A stretch of 8,934 nucleotides of DNA from Candidatus Omnitrophota bacterium (GTDB lineage Bacteria > Omnitrophota > Gorgyraeia > Duberdicusellales > 4484-171), in assembly GCA_030631705.1 (NCBI GenBank), contig DAOVKQ010000013.1, positions 1 through 8,934 of the forward strand. Direction: 5' to 3'. The notes below the pieces were generated by a model that saw nothing but the letters and a program-made list of their open reading frames with translations, was not told the origin of the DNA and made no database searches. How positions within the stretch are numbered: the first letter of the stretch is position 1; every line of letters begins with the position of its first letter. This document shows positions 1-7,335 of the stretch, piece by piece. The translations under genes were made by a program, and so were the position numbers.

Positions 1-113
1 GACGCGTTTACGAATGCGTTCGCGCTCCAGGAGACAGTTATAATTATCAGGATAATGGCGCAAGTAACAACAAGAGCCGCTCTAATAAGATATTTGTGTA
101 AGTAATTTCCCAT
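1..113 (-). CDS. N-terminal fragment of a membrane or exported protein (runs off window)
   Basis: A small open frame reads off the left edge from an ATG at 113-111; 37 codons are visible. The peptide begins MGNYLHKYLIR, followed by a strongly hydrophobic stretch (about residues 12-29, AALVVTCAIILIIITVSW) and then SANAFVNA. This is the layout of a signal peptide with an A-x-A cleavage site, or of a membrane anchor. No other ATG, GTG or TTG occurs in this frame within the window. The start lies inside the preceding TPR gene, giving a 32-nt overlap in another frame, which suggests translational coupling. The Shine-Dalgarno is poor (an AGG well upstream). Most codons begin with a purine, unlike the competing frame that stays open after the TPR stop, and this favours the call. 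What it encodes cannot be told from 37 residues. Confidence 0.55.
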   Translation of the reverse strand, partial: MGNYLHKYLIRAALVVTCAIILIIITVSWSANAFVNA

Positions 114-615
114 TTATATGGAATTCTACCTTATCGATACAATAAGTAACTTTGTAGGTTTTAGACAGCGGTGAGGTATATTTGTGTTCTTTCGCGTCCC
201 GGAATAAAAGGCTAAGCTGCTGCATTGATACTATAGCGTGTTTTAGTTCTTTTTGTAGTTTTTCGTTTTTTTCTCTTTTGGCTATTTTAAAAAGATAAGC
301 AAGGGCAAACGGCTTTGCCTTTGCCTTTGGATAATCATTAATAAATTTGTTAAAGCTGCTTGCCGTGTCACGATAGTCGGATATTGAGAAATAATATTCT
401 CCCATAGCAAATAAACAATTTTCCCGGTATTTTGATTGGGGAAACGCGCATATAATCTTGCGGAAATGCATAAAAGCAAAGTCCGGGCTGTTGGCTTTTA
501 TCTCTTGAATTGCCTGGCGGTATAGAAGTTTATCTTCTTGTGAATATATTTTAACAGGAAGCAGTAAGGCAATAGATAGTATTATGAGGGAACTTTTGAT
601 TCTTATGCTATTCAT
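82..615 (-). CDS. Exported TPR-repeat protein, BamD/YbgF-like
   Basis: A 177-residue protein with a classical signal peptide: basic N-terminus (MNSIRIKSS), hydrophobic core to about residue 21, and likely cleavage near IYS/QE at about residue 25. There is no lipobox cysteine, so it is probably periplasmic rather than a lipoprotein. Residues about 28-110 form TPR-like helical hairpins with the pattern of the BamD/YbgF (Tol-Pal) families: F..I...FP.SKYRENCLFAMGEYYF, then DY.D.A..F..FI.DYP. The C-terminal 45 residues (LFRDAKEHKY... to ...HINGKLLTQISY) look like a small beta-rich tail. BamD is about 245 residues, so this is shorter and need not be the Bam subunit; an envelope scaffold role is inferred. 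It is divergent from the sugar kinase gene and overlaps the next minus-strand gene. A consensus -10 box six bases before the ATG suggests leaderless transcription. Confidence 0.75.
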   Translation of the reverse strand: MNSIRIKSSLIILSIALLLPVKIYSQEDKLLYRQAIQEIKANSPDFAFMHFRKIICAFPQSKYRENCLFAMGEYYFSISDYRDTASSFNKFINDYPKAKAKPFALAYLFKIAKREKNEKLQKELKHAIVSMQQLSLLFRDAKEHKYTSPLSKTYKVTYCIDKVEFHINGKLLTQISY

Positions 616-621
616 TAGTTT

Positions 622-630
622 ATTATATCA
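622..630 (-). promoter_or_regulatory. Extended -10 promoter element for the TPR gene
   Basis: On the minus strand TGATATAAT is a perfect extended -10 (TGn plus consensus TATAAT). Exactly six bases separate it from the ATG at 615, which would place the transcription start at or within a base or two of the A of the start codon, so the mRNA would be leaderless. No good -35 box is seen, which is common for extended -10 promoters. The signal peptide starts at this same ATG, so moving the start downstream is unattractive. Confidence 0.5.
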
Positions 631-684
631 AAAAAAGCATAAGCCAAGAAGAAAAATGCTTAGCCGGGGATTTTTATTTTTATA

Positions 685-713
685 TTGCAACAAACAGGGA
701 TATAGGATAAAAT
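685..713 (+). promoter_or_regulatory. Putative sigma70-type promoter for the plus-strand operon
   Basis: TTGCAA (685-690) and TAAAAT (708-713) are separated by 17 bases, matching the -35/-10 consensus at 4/6 and 5/6 positions. Transcription would start near 720, leaving a leader of about 14 nt before the kinase ATG at 734. It lies in the divergent gap (616-733), where a promoter for the plus-strand genes is expected. In AT-rich DNA such matches also arise by chance. Confidence 0.35.
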
Positions 714-733
714 ATTTCCAATCCAGACCGGCA

Positions 734-1630
734 ATGAAATATATTTTAGGTATTGATTGGGGCGGTACATACATAAAATCGGGCTTAGTTGATGATAAAG
801 GGAAGATTGTTTCAAAGGAAGTGTTCGCATCGACCGGGCTTAAGAAAAGAGATATTTTTGTAGGCAAATTACATTCTTTGGTTTCTGCCTTAGGCGGCAA
901 AATTAAAGCAGTAGGGATAGGCGCTCCGGGGATAATTAATTCTAAAGACGGTTTTATCTATTATCTTCCCAATGTCCCGGGCTGGGAAAATTATCCCTTA
1001 AAAAAAGTTTTACGGCAAAAACTAAAATTACCGGTATTCATCGATAACGATGCCAATATATTTGCTTTAGCCGAAGCCCGGCTGGGAGCGGCAAAAGATG
1101 TTGAGAGAGCGATATTTTTAACTTTAGGTACTGGCCTCGGAGGAGCAGTTATTTTAAACGGTAAGATTTTAGAAGGAGAAACTAGCGCTTCCGAATTAGG
1201 GCATGTGCCTATAGATTTAAAAGGTAAGCGCTGCAACTGCGGGGGCAGGGGCTGTATCGAGACTTTTGTGGGAAATAAATATTTGCTGGATAGATACAAT
1301 AAGTTAAAAAAGCAAAAGACCAGGATTAAGGAAGTCTCCCATATTTTTAAAAAAGCATTAACAGGCGAGAGAGAGGCTTTAATGGTCTGGAGAGAATTTT
1401 CGAAAGCTCTGGGGATGTTTCTTTCGGGTATGATTAATGTTTTTAATCCTCAAATTATAATCTTTGGCGGAGGCGTGTCGGGAGCGTTTAAAGTATTTAA
1501 GCCTTTAGTCACGCAACAGATACACGAGCAGGCAATGTGGCCGCAGGTTAAAGGTTTAAAGCTTGTAAAAGCAAAGTTAAAAGATGCCGGCATTGTAGGC
1601 GCCGCTATTTTAGCAAAAGAAAATCTCTGA
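734..1630 (+). CDS. ROK-family sugar kinase (glucokinase-like)
   Basis: A 298-residue protein that phosphorylates a hexose or amino sugar with ATP in the cytoplasm. The phosphate-binding motif is at residues 6-12 (GIDWGGT). The catalytic Asp106 sits in FIDNDAN (103-108), and LTLGTGLGG is the second nucleotide loop. The ROK zinc site is complete: His157 in ELGH, and Cys167, Cys169 and Cys174 in CNCGGRGC, followed by IET. IIFGGGVSGA is near the C-terminus. The open frame extends upstream to 584, but that extension overlaps the divergent gene and promoters and has no family homology. The ATG at 734 places the GxDxGGT motif at the usual distance from the N-terminus. No clear Shine-Dalgarno is seen. 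It is followed after 21 bases by the aldolase gene. Glucokinase is the commonest activity, but ROK kinases for ManNAc, GlcNAc, fructose or allose share these motifs, so the substrate is not fixed. Confidence 0.9.
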   Translation: MKYILGIDWGGTYIKSGLVDDKGKIVSKEVFASTGLKKRDIFVGKLHSLVSALGGKIKAVGIGAPGIINSKDGFIYYLPNVPGWENYPLKKVLRQKLKLPVFIDNDANIFALAEARLGAAKDVERAIFLTLGTGLGGAVILNGKILEGETSASELGHVPIDLKGKRCNCGGRGCIETFVGNKYLLDRYNKLKKQKTRIKEVSHIFKKALTGEREALMVWREFSKALGMFLSGMINVFNPQIIIFGGGVSGAFKVFKPLVTQQIHEQAMWPQVKGLKLVKAKLKDAGIVGAAILAKENL

Positions 1631-1651
1631 CACCAAAGAAAGGGAATATTC

Positions 1652-2308
1652 GTGAAACTATTTATTGATACGGCTAATATTGATGAGATTAAGAAAGCTC
1701 ATTCCTATGGTGTACTTGACGGCGTAACCACTAACCCTACCTTATTATCTAAAGAAAAGAATGATCCCGTATCACAATTAAAGAAGATATGCGAAGTGGT
1801 AAAAGGCCCGGTTAGCGCCGAGGTTATGTCTCAACACGCGGAAGGTATGGTTAAAGAGGCTAAGCCCCTGGCAGAAATTTCTCCCAATATTGTGATAAAA
1901 ATTCCCTGTACTATTGAAGGGTTAATGGCCGCGAAAGAACTTACTTCTTTGGGCGTAAAAACTAACCTTACTTTATGCTTTTCTTCCTCCCAGGCTCTTC
2001 TTGTCGCGAAAGCGGGCGCCGCGTTTGTTTCTCCTTTTGTAGGAAGGTTAGACGATATATCTACGGAAGGGATGGATTTGGTTAGTGATATAAAATTGAT
2101 TTATTCAAATTACAGTATATCTACGGAGATTATTGTCGCCTCCATCCGTCACCCGATACATTTTTTAGAATCTGCCCGTATAGGGGCCGATATAGCGACC
2201 GTTCCGTTTTCAGTGATAGAGAAACTGATGAAACATCCGTTAACCGATATAGGAATAAAAAGGTTTGTTGATGATTGGGATAGATTAAACAAGGAGTTGA
2301 ATAATTGA
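1652..2308 (+). CDS. fsa: Fructose-6-phosphate aldolase / small transaldolase
   Basis: A 218-residue single-domain TIM barrel of the FSA/TalC class (usual length about 215-220), acting in the cytoplasm on fructose 6-phosphate or sedoheptulose 7-phosphate through a Schiff base. The start is well conserved ([13 protein letters not shown]), followed by [13 protein letters not shown] (residues 23-35). The catalytic Schiff-base lysine is Lys83 in VIKIP, with TNLTLCFS and [13 protein letters not shown] later and SIRHP near residue 165. The start is GTG with a good Shine-Dalgarno (AAAGGGA, about 7-8 bases upstream). Its stop overlaps the TTG start of the next gene by four bases (TTGA), so the two are translationally coupled. 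Sequence alone does not cleanly separate the aldolase from the transaldolase (TalC) activity. With the sugar kinase it points to pentose/hexose phosphate exchange. Confidence 0.92.
   Translation: MKLFIDTANIDEIKKAHSYGVLDGVTTNPTLLSKEKNDPVSQLKKICEVVKGPVSAEVMSQHAEGMVKEAKPLAEISPNIVIKIPCTIEGLMAAKELTSLGVKTNLTLCFSSSQALLVAKAGAAFVSPFVGRLDDISTEGMDLVSDIKLIYSNYSISTEIIVASIRHPIHFLESARIGADIATVPFSVIEKLMKHPLTDIGIKRFVDDWDRLNKELNN
2291..2296 (+). promoter_or_regulatory. Ribosome binding site fixing the TTG start of lptD
   Basis: AAGGAG lies eight bases before the TTG at 2305, inside the 3' end of the aldolase gene. It is the best Shine-Dalgarno match among the genes of this window. It supports the rare TTG start, which is also where the signal peptide begins (MKKF). 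Confidence 0.75.
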
Positions 2309-4524
2309 AAAAATTTATTTTCCCTATCTTTAATTTTACGTTTTACATTTTACGTTTTATATTTTTGACTGGTTTTCTGTGGACTGTAGGCTGTGGACTA
2401 TGGACTACTCAAGCGTCCGCTCAGGAAAAGATAATTCCCGTAATAGTTGACGGAGACGAAGTCGTATATGCCAGGGAAGAAGGCCTTATAACCGCTCATG
2501 GTAATGTAGTCATGAAGCATGAAGGCGTGATTATGGAGTGTGATGAGGCAGTGTATGAGGTAGCTAAGAGGTTAGCCCGTGCCAAAGGAAATGTTAAGAT
2601 AATAAAAGATAGCGGCGTATTAACCGGAAGTGAAGCTATCTATGATTTTGCCGCCCAAACCGCGGAAATCACTAACATGAGAATTTCTTCGTCCCCTATC
2701 TATGGAGCGGCGCCTTATGGAGAGAAAATATCCGATGATGAATATAAGCTGCGTAAAGGTTTTTTTACCACCTGTGATTTAAAGGATCCCCATTATAGAA
2801 TGGTAGCCAAGACTATTACTATTTATCCCGGTGATAGGGTTGTCGCGAGAAATATGGTTTTAAAGGTAGGCAAAACGCCTGTCTTCTATATACCTTATTA
2901 CTCTCATTCCTTAAAAGATAAGCATTCGCCGGTTGAGGTTATGCCCGGTAAAGGCAAATATTGGGGATATTATCTGTTAACCAGCTGGCGTTATCATCTT
3001 AATGATAACAAAAAGGGAAGAATCCATTTGGACTCGTATGAAAAAAGAGGTATAGGAACAGGCATTACCTATAAAGTGACTACCGAGAATAAAGCCAAGG
3101 CATTATTTAATTTTTATCGTATTGAGGATACGCTTTATAAAGACCTTGACCATGATCCATGCACTCTTGAAAATTTTAATGATATGTACCCTGAAAGGGA
3201 TTCAACGGCCAAGTATATTGAAGATGACCGTTACCGGTTGGAATTTTCTTATGAATGGGATCCGCTTGATAATTTATCGATTAAGGGAGAATTCCATAAG
3301 TTTTCCGATCAGTATTTTATGAAGGATTTTTTTGAACATGATTACGAAAAAAATGCTTCGCCGTTATCATATATCTTAACCGATTACGCGTTTAGCAATT
3401 CTTCTTTATCGATGTTGATACAGAGAAGGGCAAACCGGTTTTTTTCATCGACAGAATATGCCCCCAAGCTCGAATATGATTTCTATGAACAGCGCTTGGG
3501 AAAGTCACCTATTTATCTTGAATCTAAAACTATATTGTCTAATGCCATAACAAAGACAGCAAGTTCTCACGAAGATAAAGATAGTGTAAGGTTATATAGC
3601 CATAATAAATTCAGCTATCCGGCGAGGATGGCCTGGCTGCGGTTTACGCCTTATGTGGGTTTGCACAGCTCTTTCTATACCAAAAATACATCCGGCGATG
3701 AGAATATTACCCGTCAGGTGTTCGAGTCCGGCATTGACATCAATACCAAGTTATATAAATATTTTGACGGAGGCTGCAGCCTGTTTGGCGAAAGAATAGA
3801 GGCGTGGCGGCATGTGTTAACACCTTCGATCAGCTATGGTTATATACACCGGCCTACGACAGCAAGCGCCAATCTTGTTGAGTCCGATGGTTTAACCAGG
3901 ACTGAGGATATAACTTTTAAATTAGAGAATTACTTACAGGCAAAGAATGAGAAAAAAACATGGAATTACATTTATTTCGCGCCTTATGTAGTATATAAGG
4001 TAAACCAGGAAGGAAAAGGGAGTTATTTTAATAATATAGCCGCTAATTTAGAGGTTGATCCTAAAGAAAATGTTTCCTTTGATGCCAGTACTAATTATGA
4101 TGTTCTTATCCGGAGAATTTCTTCATTCAACGCTGATTTTGAATTCCGAAACGGACAGGAGATTGAAGATGACCAGTGGTTCAATGAACCTAAGGGCGGA
4201 AGGTATGCCGTTGCTTTAGGGCATAGATATAGCCGTACCAGCAGTACTCAGGGGACAGTGCATTTAAAATATCAGCTTACTCCCAGGATTCAGTTAAAGA
4301 ACTACTTTCGATATGAGTATAATACCGGTGATCTTCAAGAGCAGGAACATGGCCTGAGGGTCGATTTGCATTGCTGGTGGATGGATTTCAGTTTCGATAT
4401 TGATAATCAAAAGCAAGGGGTTAAGGATGTTGCTTTCCGTATTGTTTTTACTCTGAAAGCATTTCCGAAGAGAGTTCATTTTGGCTACGGCCATGAATAT
4501 AAAGGGATAGGCGATCGGATATAG
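2305..4524 (+). CDS. lptD: LPS assembly protein LptD (OstA) outer-membrane beta-barrel
   Basis: A 739-residue protein that inserts lipopolysaccharide into the outer leaflet of the outer membrane as the terminal part of the Lpt bridge. The signal peptide is long (about 40 residues, ending ASA/QEK). The OstA-N/LptA-like periplasmic domain follows (about residues 43-150), with the repeating pattern [19 protein letters not shown] and AKGNVKI. Then comes the LptD signature region around Cys157 ([14 protein letters not shown]) and VFYIPYY. From about 215 to the end there are alternating hydrophobic/aromatic beta strands of the barrel, ending without the terminal Phe typical of many OMPs. The length is normal for LptD. 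The start is TTG with AAGGAG, overlapping the aldolase stop. Oddly, most of the signal peptide core is encoded by two 7-nt tandem arrays (2334-2368, 2377-2411). It sits just upstream of nucleotide-sugar genes, consistent with an envelope glycan locus. Confidence 0.88.
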   Translation: MKKFIFPIFNFTFYILRFIFLTGFLWTVGCGLWTTQASAQEKIIPVIVDGDEVVYAREEGLITAHGNVVMKHEGVIMECDEAVYEVAKRLARAKGNVKIIKDSGVLTGSEAIYDFAAQTAEITNMRISSSPIYGAAPYGEKISDDEYKLRKGFFTTCDLKDPHYRMVAKTITIYPGDRVVARNMVLKVGKTPVFYIPYYSHSLKDKHSPVEVMPGKGKYWGYYLLTSWRYHLNDNKKGRIHLDSYEKRGIGTGITYKVTTENKAKALFNFYRIEDTLYKDLDHDPCTLENFNDMYPERDSTAKYIEDDRYRLEFSYEWDPLDNLSIKGEFHKFSDQYFMKDFFEHDYEKNASPLSYILTDYAFSNSSLSMLIQRRANRFFSSTEYAPKLEYDFYEQRLGKSPIYLESKTILSNAITKTASSHEDKDSVRLYSHNKFSYPARMAWLRFTPYVGLHSSFYTKNTSGDENITRQVFESGIDINTKLYKYFDGGCSLFGERIEAWRHVLTPSISYGYIHRPTTASANLVESDGLTRTEDITFKLENYLQAKNEKKTWNYIYFAPYVVYKVNQEGKGSYFNNIAANLEVDPKENVSFDASTNYDVLIRRISSFNADFEFRNGQEIEDDQWFNEPKGGRYAVALGHRYSRTSSTQGTVHLKYQLTPRIQLKNYFRYEYNTGDLQEQEHGLRVDLHCWWMDFSFDIDNQKQGVKDVAFRIVFTLKAFPKRVHFGYGHEYKGIGDRI
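2334..2368 (+). repeat. Heptanucleotide tandem array, TTTTACG type, in lptD signal peptide
   Basis: Five consecutive 7-nt units: TTTTACG, TTTTACA, TTTTACG, TTTTATA, TTTTTGA. The first four differ by at most two bases; the fifth is degenerate. The array is wholly inside lptD and encodes hydrophobic residues ([11 protein letters not shown] region). Because seven is not a multiple of three, three units make seven codons, and gain or loss of one unit would shift the frame. Confidence 0.8.
2377..2411 (+). repeat. Heptanucleotide tandem array, CTGTGGA type, in lptD signal peptide
   Basis: Units are CTGTGGA, CTGTAGG, CTGTGGA, CTATGGA and a degenerate CTACTCA. The sequence is unrelated to the array eight bases upstream, but the unit length is the same. 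It encodes [11 protein letters not shown], the end of the hydrophobic core and the region before the ASA cleavage site. Confidence 0.8.
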
Positions 4525-4563
4525 CATCAGTATTTCAAAGAAGTATTATCATAGAGAGTGACA

Positions 4564-5898
4564 ATGAAAGAAAGATATTCCATTTGTGTTGTCGGGGCGG
4601 GCCACGTTGGCCTGGTTGCGGCTGTTTGTTTTGCCGAGTTAGGGAATAATGTATTGTGCGTGGATAATGATAAAAAAAGGATAGAGGATTTAACAAAGAC
4701 TATACTTCCTTTTTTTGAACCGGAACTCGAAGAGTTGTTGAAAAAGAATGTAAAGAAGAAATTACGCTTTAGCCATAATCTCGCGGAAGCGATAAAGAAA
4801 TCAGATGTTATTTTTGTTGCCGTAGGAACTCCTCCTTATGAAGACGGTTCAGCCGACCTTACTTCTATTGAAAATGTTGCCCGGCTTGTGGCAAAGAATT
4901 TAAATGGATATAAATTGATTGTAAGTAAATCAACTGTTCCCGTCCACACAGGGAATAAGATAAAAGAAACCATCTTACGGTACAGAAATAATCATACTAA
5001 TTTTGATGTCGCGTCAAATCCTGAATTCTTGAGAGAAGGAAAGGCTATCTATGATTTCTTCTATCCCGATAGAATCGTTATTGGCACGGATTCAAGCAAG
5101 GCAGAAAATATTTTAAAAAGCATATATTCTTCAATAAAAGCGCCAATCATAGTTACTGATATAAATACGGCGGAATTGATAAAACATGCTTCTAATTCTT
5201 TCCTGGCGACCAAGATTTCTTTTATAAACGCGGTATCGAAAATATGTGATTTAGCCGGAGCTGACATAAGTAAAGTGGCTCTTGCCATGGGCTTGGATAA
5301 AAGAATCGGCAAAGATTTCTTAAACGCCGGGATCGGTTATGGCGGATTTTGTTTTCCAAAAGACCTGGAGGCTTTTGTATGGCTATCGAAAAAATTAGGT
5401 TATGACTTTGAATTACTTAAAGAGGTAAAAAGAATCAATGAACAACAAAAGTCTAATTTTGTGAATAAAATTAAAGATAGCATGTGGATTATTAAAAGTA
5501 AGAGAATCGCGGTTTTAGGTTTGTCTTTTAAACCGGATACTGACGATATGCGCTTTGCTCCCTCTGTCGATATTGTCAATAGTTTTATAAAAGAAGGCGC
5601 GATTCTTAATTTATATGACCCCGAAAGTATAAAAGAAGCAAAAAAGATATTTTCTTCCAAGGGTAAGAGTTCCTTAGTAAAAAAAGGGCAACAGGTAAAA
5701 TTTTGTAAAGATATTTATAGCGCGGTAAAAGACTGTGACTGCGTCTGTTTCCTTACCGAATGGAAACAGTTTAGAAAAATAGACTTTAAGAAAGTAAAGA
5801 AATTAATGCGGATTCCTTTTGTCGCCGACGGCAGGAATATGTTTGATAAAGTAAAACTGGAAGCATTAGGATACAGCTATATAGGGATAGGGAGATAG
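4564..5898 (+). CDS. ugd: UDP-glucose 6-dehydrogenase
   Basis: A 444-residue cytoplasmic enzyme of the UDP-glucose/GDP-mannose dehydrogenase family, oxidising UDP-glucose to UDP-glucuronate with two NAD+. The N-terminal Rossmann motif is ICVVGAGHVGLVAAVCFAEL. Family motifs follow in order: VGTPPYEDGSADL, SKSTVPVHTG, SNPEFLREGKAIYDF..PDRIVIG, and KHASNSFLATKISF. The catalytic Cys263 is in GYGGFCFPKD, and the C-terminal UDP-binding domain has VLGLSFKPDTDDMRFAPS. The family usually has Ser before the cysteine; here it is Phe. A GTG six bases upstream (4558) is in frame, but the ATG at 4564 is chosen because GAGAG then lies at ribosome-binding distance and the Rossmann strand starts at the usual place. 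It begins 39 bases after lptD and is followed by two hairpin repeats before the paralogous dehydrogenase. UDP-GlcA would feed the decarboxylase-like gene at the right end. Confidence 0.92.
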   Translation: MKERYSICVVGAGHVGLVAAVCFAELGNNVLCVDNDKKRIEDLTKTILPFFEPELEELLKKNVKKKLRFSHNLAEAIKKSDVIFVAVGTPPYEDGSADLTSIENVARLVAKNLNGYKLIVSKSTVPVHTGNKIKETILRYRNNHTNFDVASNPEFLREGKAIYDFFYPDRIVIGTDSSKAENILKSIYSSIKAPIIVTDINTAELIKHASNSFLATKISFINAVSKICDLAGADISKVALAMGLDKRIGKDFLNAGIGYGGFCFPKDLEAFVWLSKKLGYDFELLKEVKRINEQQKSNFVNKIKDSMWIIKSKRIAVLGLSFKPDTDDMRFAPSVDIVNSFIKEGAILNLYDPESIKEAKKIFSSKGKSSLVKKGQQVKFCKDIYSAVKDCDCVCFLTEWKQFRKIDFKKVKKLMRIPFVADGRNMFDKVKLEALGYSYIGIGR

Positions 5899-5906
5899 TA
5901 GAGAGC

Positions 5907-5938
5907 AAGGTGTCATTCCCGCGGAAGCGGGAATCCAG
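5907..5938 (+). repeat. dRS3-like hairpin repeat, copy 1
   Basis: A 32-nt unit starting AAGGTGTC and ending AATCCAG. Its centre (5915-5934) is a perfect hairpin with 8-bp stem ATTCCCGC/GCGGGAAT and a GGAA (GNRA-type) loop. It fits the ATTCCC-N8-GGGAAT pattern of the Neisseria dRS3 family; near-identical repeats occur in many other bacteria. It lies in the gap between the two dehydrogenases. No U-run follows, so it is not a standard intrinsic terminator. Confidence 0.9.
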
Positions 5939-5944
5939 AATCAA

Positions 5945-5976
5945 AAGGTGTCATTCCCGCGGAAGCGGGAATCCAG
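5945..5976 (+). repeat. dRS3-like hairpin repeat, copy 2
   Basis: Identical over all 32 bases to the copy 38 bases upstream, in direct orientation, with six bases (AATCAA) between the two. The hairpin is at 5953-5972. Because each copy is palindromic, copy 1 can also pair with copy 2. The unit ends 14 bases before the ATG of the next gene, leaving no room for a recognisable Shine-Dalgarno. Confidence 0.9.
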
Positions 5977-5990
5977 TATTGTAAAAAAAT

Positions 5991-7295
5991 ATGAATAACT
6001 ACGAGGTATTAAAACAAAAGATTAAGAACAAGAAGGCCAAGATTTGCGTTATGGGCTTAGGCTATGTAGGACTTCCTTTAGCAGTGGCTTTCGCGAGGAA
6101 AGGTTTTTTTGTCTATGGACTTGATACAAACTCTTCGCGTATAAAAAAACTGCATAAAGGAGATAAGTATATTTTGGACGTAGACTCGCGTGAAACATCA
6201 ACCTTAATTAAAAACAAGAGATTTTTTCCTACAAAGGATGATAACTGTTTAACTGAATCCGATGCAATTATCATTTGTGTTCCTACGCCTTTAAGGAGAG
6301 TTAAGATTCCCGATATTTCATATGTAGTAAAAGCAAGCAAGGTAATCGCGAAGAAGTTAAAAAAAGGAACGTTAGTGGTTTTAGAAAGCACTTCTTATCC
6401 TACTACAACCAGTGAGGTTGTTTTACCCAGTTTAAAGAAATCAGGCCTTAAAGAAGGCAAAGATTATTTTCTTTGTTTTTCTCCCGAACGGGTTAATCCC
6501 GGCGATAAGAAATTTCCCATTACTAAAATACCTAAAGTCGTGGGAGGAATTTCAAGTAAGTCAGGAAGCTTGGCAAAAGAGTTGTATTCAAAGATTATAA
6601 AGAAAATATTTGTTGCTTCAAGCGCGGAAGTAGCCGAAATGTCAAAATTGCTGGAGAATACATTTAGATTGGTTAATATTGCTTTAGCAAATGAATTCGC
6701 GATTGTTTGCAATAAATTAGGTGTAAGTATATGGGAAGTAATCGAAGCGGCGAAAACAAAACCATTTGGATTTATGCCCTTTTATCCCGGGCCGGGTGTT
6801 GGTGGGCATTGTTTGCCATGCGACCCGGTATATCTATCCTGGAAGGCAAAAAAAATGGGATTCAAAACCAAAATGATAGATTTAGCTTCTTACATGAATC
6901 ATTTTGTGCCTAAATATATAGTTAAAAGAATAGAAGAATCGTTGGAAGCAAGGAAGATACCTATAAAACAGGCAAGAATCTTAATAGTGGGTGTAACTTA
7001 TAAAAAGGATGTTAAAGATTTACGGGAATCGCCCGCTTTAGACATAATTGCAGAACTAAGAAAACAAAAAGCAAAAGTTGATTATTTTGATCCGTTAATT
7101 CCTTATCTTAAAATTGACGGAATTGATTTAAAAAGAGTATTATTAACAAAGAGTAACCTCGCCCGCTATGATTGTGTGGTTTTGGTAACCGATCATTCCG
7201 CCTTAGATTATGAAATGATAAGATTAAACAGTAAGATTATTTTTGATACGCGGAATATATATAAGAAGAGTTATTCTAATATAATAGGACTTTGA
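5991..7295 (+). CDS. wbpA: UDP-N-acetylglucosamine 6-dehydrogenase (WbpA/TviB type)
   Basis: A 434-residue nucleotide-sugar dehydrogenase, a paralogue of the gene just upstream but of the other subfamily. It oxidises UDP-GlcNAc to UDP-GlcNAcA with NAD+. The Rossmann motif is VMGLGYVGLPLAVAFA, followed by ICVPTPL, VLESTSYPTTT, FSPERVNPG and IPKVVGG. ENTFRLVNIALANEFAIVCN precedes the catalytic loop, where KPFGFMPFYPGPGVGGHCLP contains catalytic Cys274. The C-terminal domain has IVGVTYKKDVKDLRESPALDI. The KPFGF.PF.PGPG.GGHC..CDP.YL.WKA run fits WbpA/TviB better than the ManNAc dehydrogenase WecC, which remains the alternative. The ATG at 5991 has no Shine-Dalgarno, and the next in-frame ATG falls inside the Rossmann motif, so this start is forced. 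It is followed after 40 bases by a 4-epimerase, the usual partner for making UDP-GalNAcA. Confidence 0.87.
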   Translation: MNNYEVLKQKIKNKKAKICVMGLGYVGLPLAVAFARKGFFVYGLDTNSSRIKKLHKGDKYILDVDSRETSTLIKNKRFFPTKDDNCLTESDAIIICVPTPLRRVKIPDISYVVKASKVIAKKLKKGTLVVLESTSYPTTTSEVVLPSLKKSGLKEGKDYFLCFSPERVNPGDKKFPITKIPKVVGGISSKSGSLAKELYSKIIKKIFVASSAEVAEMSKLLENTFRLVNIALANEFAIVCNKLGVSIWEVIEAAKTKPFGFMPFYPGPGVGGHCLPCDPVYLSWKAKKMGFKTKMIDLASYMNHFVPKYIVKRIEESLEARKIPIKQARILIVGVTYKKDVKDLRESPALDIIAELRKQKAKVDYFDPLIPYLKIDGIDLKRVLLTKSNLARYDCVVLVTDHSALDYEMIRLNSKIIFDTRNIYKKSYSNIIGL

Positions 7296-7308
7296 TTCAT
7301 TTAATGTA

Positions 7309-7318
7309 TACCCGGGTA
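7309..7318. other. 10-bp palindrome in the wbpA-epimerase gap
   Basis: TACCCGGGTA is a perfect palindrome between the two genes, just upstream of the epimerase ribosome binding site (AGAGGA, 7324-7329). It could be a small operator or chance; no second copy is seen in the window. Confidence 0.2.
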
Positions 7319-7335
7319 AGATTAGAGGATTTACA

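Noticed and set aside
1..81. Stop-codon readthrough or recoding (TAG at 84-82) extending the TPR protein
   Set aside because: The frame after the stop is open to the window edge, but it is only 27 codons, shows weak purine-first codon use, and competes with a frame having a convincing signal peptide.
584..733. Upstream extension of the sugar kinase frame (50 extra residues)
   Set aside because: It overlaps the divergent TPR gene and both promoter elements, has no kinase-like sequence, and the ATG at 734 gives the normal ROK N-terminus.
2378..2398. Lipoprotein signal in LptD (VGC within the signal peptide)
   Set aside because: The residue three before the cysteine is Thr rather than Leu, Val or Ile, and a standard ASA cleavage site follows. 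LptD is not a lipoprotein.
5907..5976. Intrinsic terminator after ugd
   Set aside because: The hairpins are strong but neither is followed by a U-run, and the following gene is co-directional and functionally related. A repeat element explains the exact duplication better.
5907..5976. CRISPR array
   Set aside because: There are only two copies with a six-base spacer, each a self-contained palindrome, and no cas genes.
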